NCBI GenBank assembly: GCA_044223995.1 | Contig: JBGALE010000002.1 | Span: 496,001-560,000, forward strand | DNA length: 64,000 bases | Source of the DNA: JACMLD01 sp044223995 | GTDB lineage: Bacteria > Bacteroidota > Bacteroidia > Chitinophagales > Chitinophagaceae | Reading direction: 5' to 3' | In this document: piece by piece, positions 8,905 through 18,261 of the stretch | How the letters are laid out: each line of letters starts with the position of its first letter | Numbering within the stretch: position 1 is the stretch's first letter | Program-made: the position numbers and the translations under genes | Notes under the pieces: model-generated | What the model saw: the letters and a program-made list of their open reading frames with translations, nothing else | Told to the model about the DNA's origin: nothing | Database searches by the model: none

Positions 8905-10326
8905 TTAAAATTTTGTCCAGCCCTTCCACCATGTATCTCCAGGACCTACCGCACCACGATAAGCTACATTGGTAAAGGATGCCAATTTTGCATGTGTAAA
9001 AGAAGCTCCCGAAAGCAAGGGTGACCCGGTTTGAGGTGTGTAGTCGGGATTACCTGTTACATTAAATGCATCTGTGAGCTTTACATCAGAGCAGTTTGTC
9101 AAAATACTATTGTTGTATGCAGGCGTATTAAACCAGTTGGTAACATCTGTCAAAGTCCAGCCGGTAGGAGCCGTACCGCTCGCGGTATACTTAATTGGCG
9201 TCGCACAGCCAGCAATGATATTATTTTGAAAGAAGAGTGAATTGTCGGCAGAAATGTTCAGGTCAGTTGGGCGTCCGGTACTGGCGTCGATTAACAGGCC
9301 TGTGGGCCATCCCATCATTACAGAATTAAAAATACTAATGGCCGAATTCCTGCGAATTTGTGCCCCGTTTCTAAACAGTGAATTTCCAATATTGGCCAGG
9401 GTAGCCCTCGGTCCGATCATCGTTACATTGCTCCATACTGCTTTGGTTTGTGGTTGCGGTACTGTTTGACCAGATGGCGTAATGACAGCAATACCATTCG
9501 CATCATTGTCACTCTCCCATCCATTGGAACCTGAGATGTCTGCTACTGCACTATCGCGCTGGCAAATGACAAACTGTACATTACCGCTAAAACCATTGTC
9601 AGAATCCTGTTCATCATCCAGGCCCCTGTAAGCAATGATATGGTCAAGGTTTACTGTACCTCCAAACCACTCAAAGGAGTCGTCATTGGCATAAGAAACC
9701 TGGATATATTGCAATGTTGTACCCTTGCCAATAGCGTACATACTTAAACCGTTTAGTTCTTTGTCAGGAAGGAATGCATATCCTGCATATTCGATTCGTA
9801 CATACTTCAGGGTACCAGAGTTATCGTTGTCATCTGTTCCGCCAAAAAGGCCAAGTCCGTCGCCATTGTTGATACCACCTTCTGCCTCACCCAAACCTGG
9901 CGTTCCATTATAGCTGGCATTTGTTCTTGCCCTGCCCAGTAAAACTACGCCTGCCCAGTCGCCACGTTGGGGGCTGGATTGGTCGGAAGTAAATACGATG
10001 GGCTTGTCTGCAGTACCATTGGCAATGATTTTGGCGCCACGGGTAATAATCAAAGCGCCCCGTGAATTTTTTTCGCCTACTATCTTGGTTCCAGGCTCAA
10101 TAGTAAGCGTGGCTCCACTGGTCACATAGACCAAATCTCTTAGTGTATACACATAAGCCGCTTTTAGCGTTCTATCGGATGTTATTCTCCCACTTAAGAT
10201 TGTATTTTCTGTAGGTGTTGGCGTAGGTGTGGCAGCACTTGTACCATCTACTTCAATCTTTCTACAACTGTTGGTGAATATCAACAAGCCAGTCAACGCA
10301 GTTAATAGAAGAGTCGTTTTTTTCAT
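8905..10326 (-). CDS. Secreted beta-helix-like lipoprotein partnered with TonB receptor
   Basis: A 473-residue lipoprotein; the signal MKKTTLLLTALTGLLIFTNSC ends in a lipobox cysteine. A threonine/proline-rich linker (about 33-42) leads into a region with strand-turn repeats (TLTIEPGTKIVGEKNSRGALIITRGAKIIANG) that resemble right-handed beta-helix proteins. Asp/Asn/Gly-rich loops could bind calcium. It starts 28 bases after the TonB receptor stop and so forms a receptor/surface-lipoprotein pair analogous to SusC/SusD but of another family. Ligand unknown; phosphate-related uptake is only suggested by neighbourhood. Confidence 0.75.
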   Translation of the reverse strand: MKKTTLLLTALTGLLIFTNSCRKIEVDGTSAATPTPTPTENTILSGRITSDRTLKAAYVYTLRDLVYVTSGATLTIEPGTKIVGEKNSRGALIITRGAKIIANGTADKPIVFTSDQSSPQRGDWAGVVLLGRARTNASYNGTPGLGEAEGGINNGDGLGLFGGTDDNDNSGTLKYVRIEYAGYAFLPDKELNGLSMYAIGKGTTLQYIQVSYANDDSFEWFGGTVNLDHIIAYRGLDDEQDSDNGFSGNVQFVICQRDSAVADISGSNGWESDNDANGIAVITPSGQTVPQPQTKAVWSNVTMIGPRATLANIGNSLFRNGAQIRRNSAISIFNSVMMGWPTGLLIDASTGRPTDLNISADNSLFFQNNIIAGCATPIKYTASGTAPTGWTLTDVTNWFNTPAYNNSILTNCSDVKLTDAFNVTGNPDYTPQTGSPLLSGASFTHAKLASFTNVAYRGAVGPGDTWWKGWTKF

Positions 10327-10354
10327 ATACTATTTTTATATGTTTAGAGTTGTA

Positions 10355-13123
10355 TTATTTAAGTGAGTAAGCAAATGTTATACTGAAAGTTGTTCCGAGT
10401 TTTCTTTCAATGGCCAATGCATCGTTGCGTTTATTAAAAGTGCCGTCATCGTTCAGATCGTGATAGAAATAAGCCTTTTGATTTAAGATGTCACTTACGT
10501 TAAGTTTTAATTCTCCCCTACCCTTAATGATTTTTTTGGCTACCTGCAAATCCAGCAGCGCGCGTGGGGCTTCCCAGATAGCAGGAATCTGGTCGTTGCC
10601 TACATAAGCTATTCTCCGGCCGATCTCGTTAAACAACAAGGTCGTGTTTAACCCTATTTTTTCAAGGTCGTATTGAAGACCTGCATTTATCACGTAGGGG
10701 CTTTGGCCCTGCATAGGCCTGTCCAGTTTAGTAGATTTGCTTTCTACCCGGTTGTAGATATAAGACAGGTTGGTGGAGAATGTAAAATTCTTTAGTGCAC
10801 GGGCAAAGTCCAGTTTTTTCCTCATTTCAAATTCTACCCCATAACCTTTTGCCTTTTCAGCATTGATGTAGTTAAAAGTGTTGCTTGAACCGGCACCACT
10901 TTGGTTAAAGTACAATTCAATTGGATTGGAAAAATATTTATAAAACACACCCAATGTGAATACTTCCCCTGCGCGCGGATAGAATTCATAGCGTAAATCA
11001 AAATTGCTAATCTTGGTTCTTTGCAAGGTGTCATTTCCAAGAACGGTTGCGCCTAATTCAAAATCATAAAATGCAAAGCTGGACAGTTCACGAAACTCGG
11101 GGCGAACTACTGTTTGAGAGCCGGACAATCGCAGGTTAGTACGGTTGTTTATTTTATAAGTAAGGTTTAAAGCTGGCAGGAAATCACGTACTTCCGTATG
11201 CACAAACCTTGAATCACTTTCCTTCACACTGCCGATTAACTGATCAAAATCTTCCACCCGTACGCCCCAAACAGCCCTTAATTTTTGCCCAAATTGATTA
11301 TCGAGTTGTACATAGCCCGCATTTAAAATACTATTGGCGAGGTACCGGTATTGCTTTACAGAAGAAAATTCATCGAAGCCTAATTTGCCTGAAGTAAAAT
11401 TAGCCTGGGCGAAAAACTGTTCTTCGGGAAGCGTTTTAAGACTATTGTCAAACAACTTCACAAAAAACGGCCTTGAATCAAACAAACGATCTTTCACCTG
11501 GAAAAAATACCCTCCCTTGATTGTCTGCTTTGAATCGAATAAGTTGAATGTTTTTGTCAAATCGCCACCTGCTGTATATATGTAATCTGAAAGATTGGAA
11601 TAAAAAACACTTCCCCCCTTTTGAGAAGAACCTGTGGATATCCTTGCTTCAAACAAACCGGTTGTTTCATTTTGCAGGTATTCTGAACGGCGCTGCTGCG
11701 GAACATACTGATCGAGGATATTGAAACTGCCGTACCAGTTTAATTTTGTTTTTAGATTGGGCATATTGTGTTCGCCCGCAATTTGCGTATTGAAAAAGGT
11801 ATTGGTACGCATGGCCAATTCTTTCGACTTAACTGCAGCATCCACGCTCAGGAATTCAAATCCGTCACGGATTGACGTATACGTAGTGGCATTTACATTA
11901 AACAAATTCTTGACACTGATCTTGTTATTATTATTTAACTGGATAGTGAAATTAGCGAGCGCACCACCCAGCACATCTTTCGCATATTTATCGGTGTTGT
12001 AATAAAAATCAGGGGAGGCCTGGCTATTATTAATGGAGAAAAAAGAGTTGACAAACTCATAGTGACGAATATTACGCGAATAATTGAGGGCAAGTGTGCC
12101 GCCGATTTTCTTGTCAAATAATTTACCTGTAAAACCACCGCTTAATTGAAGAGAAGCATTTGGCACAAACCCTTCTTTGTTTATTGCCCAATTGCCTACT
12201 AAGGATTTCCCCAGGTTGGCTTTCTCAGCATCACTCAGATTCGCAAAATTTGTTTTTGTAGGAAAATCAGAAGGCAATGCTCTTGTCTTGTTGTCATACC
12301 CCAGGAAATCAGTATTACTACCCTTATAACTGTAAAAATCTTTCCCCGGCACATTTGTGTTAAATCCTGTGCCTACCTGGATATTAAAGAAATTTGCTGC
12401 CGGAACATCTTTGGTGTTTACCTGCACAAGGCCGCCAGCCCATTCTCCCGGAAGTTCTGGAACAAATGCCTTATTGATAATAATGTTGTCAATCACGGAA
12501 GCAGGGAAAATATCAAAGGAAAATGTTTTCCTGTCAGGTTCCGTACTGCTCAGCAATATGCCGTTAACCATTGCCTGGTTATAACGATCACTTAATCCGC
12601 GTACGACGAGATATTTGCCTTCCTGAATTGAAGTTCCCGGAACACGCTTCAGCACTTCACCGGTATTCCTGTCGGGTGAGCGCCTGATGGCTTCAGCAGA
12701 AACCACGGCTGCCACGGTATTGGTATTCTTCTGAAACTGCAGCAGTGAATTAACTGTTTCCTTACGGCCAGTTAGTTTTGATCCTGTAACTGTTACTGCC
12801 TCCAGGCTCTTCGAAGCCATTTCCAAAGTGATATTTAATTCGAATACTTCGCCTGCCTTAACTTCAACATCTGTGACGGATTTAATGGTGTATCCAACAG
12901 CACTAAAATCTAAGTCGTATTTTTTGCCAGCAGGTAATGTAATAACAAAGTTTCCTTCCAGGTTGGTCGTGTTTCCCCCTGTAACCCCCGCTACCTTGAT
13001 GGTCACACCGGCAAGCGGTTCATTTTTATTGTTTAGAACTTTACCTGCAATTTTACCGTTTTGGGCTATGCCATAGGCAACAAAAGACAGGGCTAATAGT
13101 AATAGAGTAGTCTTCTTTCTCAC
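10355..13123 (-). CDS. TonB-dependent outer-membrane receptor with carboxypeptidase-regulatory-like domain
   Basis: A 922-residue receptor. The signal peptide (1-20) is followed by a CarboxypepD_reg-like domain (about 21-105, GKIAGKVLNNKNEPLAGVTIKV), a plug domain (about 115-235, with VLKRVPGTSIQEGKYLVVRGLSDRY split across its centre) and a beta-barrel to the C-terminal aromatic-rich end (FSITFAYSLK). The start is GTG at 13121-13123; no in-frame ATG precedes the signal peptide. It is followed by a surface lipoprotein gene. It lacks the long SusC N-terminus and is not a SusC family member. Ligand not identifiable. The upstream region contains an 11-bp-spaced GGTTAA repeat. Confidence 0.9.
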   Translation of the reverse strand: MRKKTTLLLLALSFVAYGIAQNGKIAGKVLNNKNEPLAGVTIKVAGVTGGNTTNLEGNFVITLPAGKKYDLDFSAVGYTIKSVTDVEVKAGEVFELNITLEMASKSLEAVTVTGSKLTGRKETVNSLLQFQKNTNTVAAVVSAEAIRRSPDRNTGEVLKRVPGTSIQEGKYLVVRGLSDRYNQAMVNGILLSSTEPDRKTFSFDIFPASVIDNIIINKAFVPELPGEWAGGLVQVNTKDVPAANFFNIQVGTGFNTNVPGKDFYSYKGSNTDFLGYDNKTRALPSDFPTKTNFANLSDAEKANLGKSLVGNWAINKEGFVPNASLQLSGGFTGKLFDKKIGGTLALNYSRNIRHYEFVNSFFSINNSQASPDFYYNTDKYAKDVLGGALANFTIQLNNNNKISVKNLFNVNATTYTSIRDGFEFLSVDAAVKSKELAMRTNTFFNTQIAGEHNMPNLKTKLNWYGSFNILDQYVPQQRRSEYLQNETTGLFEARISTGSSQKGGSVFYSNLSDYIYTAGGDLTKTFNLFDSKQTIKGGYFFQVKDRLFDSRPFFVKLFDNSLKTLPEEQFFAQANFTSGKLGFDEFSSVKQYRYLANSILNAGYVQLDNQFGQKLRAVWGVRVEDFDQLIGSVKESDSRFVHTEVRDFLPALNLTYKINNRTNLRLSGSQTVVRPEFRELSSFAFYDFELGATVLGNDTLQRTKISNFDLRYEFYPRAGEVFTLGVFYKYFSNPIELYFNQSGAGSSNTFNYINAEKAKGYGVEFEMRKKLDFARALKNFTFSTNLSYIYNRVESKSTKLDRPMQGQSPYVINAGLQYDLEKIGLNTTLLFNEIGRRIAYVGNDQIPAIWEAPRALLDLQVAKKIIKGRGELKLNVSDILNQKAYFYHDLNDDGTFNKRNDALAIERKLGTTFSITFAYSLK

Positions 13124-13174
13124 AACTTTGGGTTTAAATAGAGGGGCGAAGCTATCGTCATTTTGTTACTGACC

Positions 13175-13191
13175 GGTTAATGTCAGGTTAA
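13175..13191 (-). promoter_or_regulatory. Possible response-regulator direct repeat
   Basis: GGTTAA occurs twice with an 11-base period, 52-68 bases upstream of the receptor start. OmpR/PhoB-type regulators bind direct repeats with about this spacing. The consensus of the local regulator is unknown, so this is a suggestion only. Confidence 0.2.
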
Positions 13192-13398
13192 GAAATTGTA
13201 TCCTGTATATTATATAATCGTTTCCTGGCTATTTGCTCAACCTGGATGGTTGATAATGACTGATTGAAGTAAATTTTCTACGTGACAAACTATCCTTAGT
13301 CCTCCATCTTTTCAATTTATCCGAACTAAAATAGAGTCAAGAGTCTATTAGATTTCAAGGATAAATACATTCAACTGCAAAACCTGAGTTTAAAATAT

Positions 13399-13428
13399 AA
13401 AAAACGCCGACCATCAAGTGTCGGCGTT
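13399..13428 (-). terminator. Rho-independent terminator of the GlsB-like gene
   Basis: A 9-bp stem AACGCCGAC / GTCGGCGTT (13403-13411 and 13420-13428) with an 8-base loop is followed on the minus strand by six Ts and an AT-rich tail. It lies 23 bases after the stop codon at 13452. Confidence 0.85.
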
Positions 13429-13451
13429 GATAACTTTGGTAAAGCATTGTG

Positions 13452-13691
13452 TCAGGCAGTTTTCTTAAATGCCCTGACAATCCAAACAAGTAATACGGCC
13501 CCGGCAAATGCAGTGATTAAATAGCCAACACTGCCGCCTAAATGAATTCCCAGTTTCTCGCCTATCCAGCCGCCCAGCCAACCGCCCACCAGCCCCAGGA
13601 CGATGTCGACAATAATACCATACCCGTCGCCACGCATTACCTTACCTGCTAAAAAACCGGCGATTCCGCCCAAGATTAAATGCCAAATCAT
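13452..13691 (-). CDS. GlsB/YeaQ/YmgE-family small membrane protein
   Basis: A 79-residue protein with three hydrophobic glycine-rich segments: MIWHLILGGIAGFLAGKVM, IIVDIVLGLVGGWLGGWIGEKLG and VGYLITAFAGAVLLVWIVRAF. The GMG-like spacing and length are those of the transglycosylase-associated (YeaQ/YmgE) family, small inner-membrane proteins induced in stress or stationary phase. It is a single-gene unit with its own terminator. Confidence 0.88.
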   Translation of the reverse strand: MIWHLILGGIAGFLAGKVMRGDGYGIIVDIVLGLVGGWLGGWIGEKLGIHLGGSVGYLITAFAGAVLLVWIVRAFKKTA

Positions 13692-14013
13692 GTTACGTTG
13701 TTTTAAGTAGTTATTGAATGTTTCATGGGATCAGGTTCTGTCAAGTTAGTACAGTTTTTACTTTCTATGGCTTAGAAAATATTAAGCTGTCACCTGATCC
13801 CTCGTTAGGGCGTAGATGAACACAAGCACCCAAACGGTTGTATGGCGGATGTTTTTTTAGGAATGCGGTATTATCTTTCGGGTGATATACCCGATTTTAT
13901 ACCCGGGTACTTATTTTACAACAAGAGATGGTACATTTAATACTATAAATAACCCGTTTTTATTCAAACCCAATTCCCTGTACAAGGGGCACCAATAACT
14001 TAAAAACCCAAAC
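13692..14013. other. Intergenic region with long-spaced inverted repeat
   Basis: No gene in about 320 bases between the divergent GlsB-like and GH78-like genes. It contains the 10-bp inverted repeat at 13727-13801, and a short AT/GC alternation with two copies of TATACCCG near 13890. Confidence 0.5.
13727..13801. repeat. Perfect 10-bp inverted repeat bounding a 75-bp segment
   Basis: GGGATCAGGT at 13727-13736 is matched by ACCTGATCCC at 13792-13801, with 55 AT-rich bases between. The arms could be the ends of a miniature mobile remnant or the base of a long hairpin. No target duplication is obvious. Confidence 0.45.
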
Positions 14014-16392
14014 ATGAAACGATTGTTACGGTTTCCACTGCTTTTGACCTGTACTTTATTTGTTGTTTTACTGCAGGCGCAAACCATCAATCCCGATCTG
14101 TTACTAAAGGAATGGAAAGCTTCCTGGGTTACCGTTCCCGGCGCCAGCAATGATGGTTATGGCGTGTACCTGTTTCGTAAACAGGTGGAACTTCCTGCAG
14201 TGCCTTCGGCATTCGTTGTTCATGTATCGGCCGATAACCGGTATAAATTATTTGTCAACGGAACGCTGGTATCGCTCGGGCCTGCGCGTGGTGATATCAA
14301 TCACTGGAACTATGAAACCATCGATATTGCCCATTACCTGCAGGCTGGTAAAAATATAATCGCTGCCAAAGTGTGGAATGAAGGGGAAGGAAGACCTGAG
14401 GCACAAATTACTTACCGCACAGGTTTTATACTGCAGGGCGATGACAGTGTTGCGGAAACAATTAATACCAACAACTCCTGGCAATGTATTACCGATAGTA
14501 GCTATTCATCCTTAAAAGTAAGCATGGCTGCTTACTATGTAGCTGGAAGCGGTGAACAAATAAAGATGGAATCACATATCAAACACTGGCAGGATGCTGA
14601 TTATTCACCCGAAGGCTGGAAGCAGGCAAGGCCAATTGGTCGTGGTGTGCCAAAAGGTTTACTGGGTGGTTATGGAACACTTACTGGTTGGATGCTTGTA
14701 CCTTCTTCGATTCCACAAATGGAAAGAACCATGCAGCGGTTGCAACAACTGCGCAGGGCTACAGGTGTTACTGCGCCTGCATCATTTCCCGCCACAAAAA
14801 CAACTGTAACCATTCCAGCCAATACGAGTGCGGTATTGTTGCTCGATCAAACTTTTTTAACCAATGCTTATTTCACACTCATTATCAGCGGAGGTAAAAA
14901 CAGTAATATCAAAATAGAATATTCCGAATCGCTGTTTACAAAATACCCTGTCAAAGGCAACCGCAATGATATCGAAGGAAAGATGATCCTGGGCAGGAAA
15001 GATATTATCATGGCAGATGGAAGCCAGGGGCAATCTTTTACCTCACTTACCTGGCGTACGTACCGGTATGTTCAGCTCAGTATCACTACCAAAGAAGATC
15101 CACTCACTATTGATGATCTCTACGGAACATTTACCGGCTACCCCTTTCAATTCAACGCACGATTACAGGCACAGCAAACTGATCTTAACACGCTATTGGA
15201 CATCGGCTGGCGTACCGCGCGCCTTTGCGCGGTTGAAACTTACATGGATTGCCCTTACTTTGAGCAATTGCAATATATTGGCGATGCAAGGATACAAGCG
15301 CTTGTTTCACTCTACAACAGCGGCGATGATCGCCTGCTGAAAAATGCATTGAACCTGATGGATGAATCAAGGCAGCCCGAAGGTGTTACACTAAGCCGTC
15401 ATCCATCATATACACCACAATACATTCCTACCTTTTCACTATGGTATATCGGTATGCTGCATGATTACTGGATGTATGGCAACGATAGTGTATTCAGTAA
15501 AAACAAACTGGCTGGTGCCAGAGCAGTATTAGACTTTTTCCATCATTACCAGCAGGCTGACGGTTCGCTGAAAAATGTTCCTTACTGGATGTTTACCGAC
15601 TGGGTGGAAGCAAAAGACTGGAACAGCGGCACAGCACCTGCCGGAAAAGATGGCAACTGCTCGTTGCATGATTTACAATTATTGTGGGCATTGCAATTGG
15701 CGGCTGATATGGAAAATAAAATTGGGGTAAAAGATTATGCCAGCCTTTATCTCAAATATGCTGCACAATTAAAGAAAACCATTCGCGAAAAATACTGGGA
15801 CAATACCAGGAAATTATTTGCCGACAGGCCGGAAAAAGATTTGTTTTCCCAGCATGCCAATGCATTGGCCATTCTCACCGGTGTTGCTACTGATAAGGAG
15901 GCAGCCACGATTGCACAACAATTATTGATCGATAAAACGCTGGCTCCTGCTTCTATCTATTTTAAATATTACCTGCACCTTGCCCTGGTAAAAGCAGGCC
16001 TGGGTAACCAGTATATCGGCTGGCTGGGCAAATGGAAAGAAAATATTTCACTGGGATTGACTACCTGGGCAGAGATGTCGGAAGTTGAACAATCACGTTC
16101 CGACTGTCACGCATGGGGTTCCAGTCCAAATATAGAATTGTTCAGGATCGTATTGGGAATCGATAGCGATGCGCCGGGGTTTTCCAAAATAAAAATAGAA
16201 CCGCATCTCGGTGCTATTACCAATATCAGTGGAGAAATACCGCATCCGAAGGGAAAAGTATCGGTTCAGTATGTATTCAAAGATCAACATTGGGTTATCA
16301 ATATTAACCTGCCTGTTGCTACTGGTGGAACATTTATCTGGAAGGGAAAAACATATTTGCTGAAACAGGGTGTCAATGCATTTCAGTTGTAA
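14014..16392 (+). CDS. GH78-like alpha-L-rhamnosidase family glycosidase, exported
   Basis: A 792-residue protein with a signal peptide (cleavage after LLQAQ, about residue 23). An N-terminal beta-sandwich domain (about 30-150, DNRYKLFVNGTLVSLGPARGD) and a further beta domain precede an (alpha/alpha)6 barrel (about 390-720). The barrel opens with DCPYFEQLQYIGDAR (D412; E417 is the likely general acid) and closes with TTWAEMSEVEQSRSDCHAWGSSP, where the Glu of TWAE is the likely base. A C-terminal beta domain follows. This layout is that of bacterial alpha-L-rhamnosidases; the sugar specificity cannot be read. It stands alone on the plus strand between two minus-strand uptake loci, and its stop lies 15 bases from that of the convergent phosphatase gene. 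Confidence 0.85.
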   Translation: MKRLLRFPLLLTCTLFVVLLQAQTINPDLLLKEWKASWVTVPGASNDGYGVYLFRKQVELPAVPSAFVVHVSADNRYKLFVNGTLVSLGPARGDINHWNYETIDIAHYLQAGKNIIAAKVWNEGEGRPEAQITYRTGFILQGDDSVAETINTNNSWQCITDSSYSSLKVSMAAYYVAGSGEQIKMESHIKHWQDADYSPEGWKQARPIGRGVPKGLLGGYGTLTGWMLVPSSIPQMERTMQRLQQLRRATGVTAPASFPATKTTVTIPANTSAVLLLDQTFLTNAYFTLIISGGKNSNIKIEYSESLFTKYPVKGNRNDIEGKMILGRKDIIMADGSQGQSFTSLTWRTYRYVQLSITTKEDPLTIDDLYGTFTGYPFQFNARLQAQQTDLNTLLDIGWRTARLCAVETYMDCPYFEQLQYIGDARIQALVSLYNSGDDRLLKNALNLMDESRQPEGVTLSRHPSYTPQYIPTFSLWYIGMLHDYWMYGNDSVFSKNKLAGARAVLDFFHHYQQADGSLKNVPYWMFTDWVEAKDWNSGTAPAGKDGNCSLHDLQLLWALQLAADMENKIGVKDYASLYLKYAAQLKKTIREKYWDNTRKLFADRPEKDLFSQHANALAILTGVATDKEAATIAQQLLIDKTLAPASIYFKYYLHLALVKAGLGNQYIGWLGKWKENISLGLTTWAEMSEVEQSRSDCHAWGSSPNIELFRIVLGIDSDAPGFSKIKIEPHLGAITNISGEIPHPKGKVSVQYVFKDQHWVININLPVATGGTFIWKGKTYLLKQGVNAFQL

Positions 16393-16407
16393 AAGCTTTC
16401 TGTCTTA

Positions 16408-17538
16408 TCATTTTCTCGATGCCGTTGCGGCGGAAACAGGTTTTGCTGACAGATTGTTATTGGGGGAAGGAATTATGATAGCTTCTCCTATCCGTCGCCT
16501 GCTTTCAAATTGTTTGCCCATCAGCCATGCCATTGTTGCCGCTAACTGGTTCTGGTAGAATTGACCTGCAGTTTTTATTTCTCCCAGGGGCGCACATCCA
16601 GGTCCCAGTACAGCAAACCATGTTTCGCCCGAACCTGGCACCAGCGTATGGTGCGCATTCCAGTTGGAAATTTTTTTTCCGCGGCCATGGTCAGTTGTAA
16701 TAATGATGGTTGTATTATCCCTGTATTCAGGATTGGTTTGAATATAGTACCACAACTCACCAATCATCCTGTCGACACGGGAAGCCTGTTGTAAATACAG
16801 ATCATAGCGGGAAGAATGTGCAAACTCATCTGTTTCACCCAAACCAAGAAACACAATGTTCGGTTTGTTTTTGCGGACATATTCCATCGCTGTCATAAAA
16901 GTGAGTTCATCATACCTGGTTTTTCCCTTGCTTTCCACATTGTCCTGCATCCGGTTCAATACGTCGAAAGTATTATCCAGTACCGCTTCGTCCATTTTTT
17001 CATAGCCACTGTTGATCGGTAGCCTGGTTCTTTCCTTGTTCAAAATATATGGGAACAGGTTCCAGGAAGTGAACGCGACCACCTTCCCTCTGTATTCAAG
17101 TGAATTGTTCAAAAATTCCAGCACGTTTTTATTTTTATTCAGGACTGGCTTGTTGAGCACTGGAATGGGATCGGCATAGCCGGTAAAAATTTCATTGTAT
17201 CCGGGATAGGAAATCTTGTACCAGTTTTTTACATCCACCATATTGCAGTAGTTCCGGTTTCCGTACAGTTGCCCTTTCTGTTCAATGACATTCCAGAAAA
17301 AAGGCATCAGCTTTCTTCTTCTCACTTTAGGATCATTGTCCCAGTATTCAGCTTTTATCAGGCTGGTGTCAGATACGAATAAGGGGTTGTTGATAAGTAT
17401 GGAATCAGCGCCATTAAATACTTCCTGCCAGCGGAAGCCATCTGTGGTAATGATAAAAATATTCTTTGTTTTACCGGGCGACTGCGCATGTATTGCCAGT
17501 GTTGCGAATGTAATACAGACAAGTAAGCTACTTTTCAT
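16408..17538 (-). CDS. Exported alkaline-phosphatase-superfamily hydrolase (copy 2)
   Basis: A 376-residue protein with a signal peptide (to AIHAQ, 19). It has the metal-site and nucleophile pattern of the alkaline phosphatase/NPP superfamily: D33 in TTDGFRW, S110 in ISYPGYNEIF as probable nucleophile with N115 nearby, D237 and H241 in ETDEFAH, D283 and H284 in TTDHGRG, and a histidine pair at 296-297. Activity on phosphomonoesters, phosphodiesters or phosphonates cannot be separated by sequence. It is the last gene of the SusC/D operon, 135 bases after the PhnZ-like gene, and is a paralogue of the protein at 18262. Probably periplasmic. Confidence 0.88.
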   Translation of the reverse strand: MKSSLLVCITFATLAIHAQSPGKTKNIFIITTDGFRWQEVFNGADSILINNPLFVSDTSLIKAEYWDNDPKVRRRKLMPFFWNVIEQKGQLYGNRNYCNMVDVKNWYKISYPGYNEIFTGYADPIPVLNKPVLNKNKNVLEFLNNSLEYRGKVVAFTSWNLFPYILNKERTRLPINSGYEKMDEAVLDNTFDVLNRMQDNVESKGKTRYDELTFMTAMEYVRKNKPNIVFLGLGETDEFAHSSRYDLYLQQASRVDRMIGELWYYIQTNPEYRDNTTIIITTDHGRGKKISNWNAHHTLVPGSGETWFAVLGPGCAPLGEIKTAGQFYQNQLAATMAWLMGKQFESRRRIGEAIIIPSPNNNLSAKPVSAATASRK

Positions 17539-17673
17539 CGGGGAGCGTTTTTCAAAGCTGGAAAAACACTATGACCGCATATTTACTCAAATATTAACTT
17601 TCAGTGACGCTTATATGAAAATAAAATAAATAGTGCCGGGCAACGCACGTATATCATCATTCACCAGGTAGCT

Positions 17674-18252
17674 TTATTGCAATGCATTTTCCAAATGCTT
17701 ACTTGCCTTTAGCCGGAAAAGGTTAATGTCAGGCAATGGCTGCTGTTCTACTTTTGCTGCCTCATCCCACAACCGCATCTTTATATAGAGATCAAATAAG
17801 GGATCGGCTTCAAATTGTTTTGCTTCCGCTTCTTTCATTTTTCCGCCCTGGTATTCGAGTGTTTTCTTACTGGCCGCTGACAATTGGCTATAATATTCCG
17901 GGTACTTATAAGTAAGATAGCGTTTGGCATTTACATGCGAAGCAATCAATTTGCAGAGCCTGTCGGAAAATCCCAGCTTTCTTAAATACTCCGCACCTAC
18001 CTTTTCGTGATCCATCATTCCATATCCGTTCATTGATTCGTTTTCATCATGCATGGGAAGCAGGTGCCCCAGGTCATGCAGGAAAGCTGCCAACACTACT
18101 TCATCGTCGTATCCTTCCAGCATGGCCAGTTGTGCGGCCTGTGCCATGTGCTCCAGTTGCGATACTTTTTCTCCTGCATACTCTTCTGCTCCGTGTTTTT
18201 CATAGAGATCAAAAATATCCTGTATGATTGATTCGGTTTGACTGACTGGCAT
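17674..18252 (-). CDS. phnZ: PhnZ-like HD-domain oxygenase of organophosphonate degradation
   Basis: A 192-residue cytoplasmic HD-fold protein. PhnZ is a mixed-valence di-iron oxygenase that cleaves the C-P bond of (R)-2-amino-1-hydroxyethylphosphonate to glycine and phosphate. The functional residues I know from PhnZ all have counterparts: iron ligands H35, H59, D60, H82, H106 and D163; the lid pair Y25 and E28 (YAGEKVSQLEHMAQAA); and phosphonate-binding H63, K110, S128 and R160 (RLWD), with constant small offsets. The stretch ASKKTLEYQGG is also family-typical. It starts 9 bases after the upstream phosphatase gene and lies in a SusC/D operon. The hydroxylase partner PhnY is not in the window. 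A TmpB-like role on trimethylated substrate is the main alternative. Confidence 0.9.
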   Translation of the reverse strand: MPVSQTESIIQDIFDLYEKHGAEEYAGEKVSQLEHMAQAAQLAMLEGYDDEVVLAAFLHDLGHLLPMHDENESMNGYGMMDHEKVGAEYLRKLGFSDRLCKLIASHVNAKRYLTYKYPEYYSQLSAASKKTLEYQGGKMKEAEAKQFEADPLFDLYIKMRLWDEAAKVEQQPLPDINLFRLKASKHLENALQ

Positions 18253-18261
18253 AACGCTGAT

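Larger units (their letters stand above)
13124..13451. other. Intergenic region upstream of the TonB receptor
   Basis: No gene seen in about 330 bases. It contains the direct repeat GGTTAA-N5-GGTTAA at 13175-13191 and, at its far end, the terminator of the GlsB-like gene. No exact TAnnTTTG box was found on the minus strand ahead of the receptor. Confidence 0.5.

Noticed and set aside
13885..13912. Two copies of TATACCCG near 13890-13903
   Set aside because: Short and not related to a start or to known operator spacing; likely chance.
17674..18252. Generic HD phosphohydrolase annotation
   Set aside because: The YxxE lid, the SHVNAK and RLWD segments and ASKKTLEYQGG go beyond a plain HD hydrolase and fit PhnZ.
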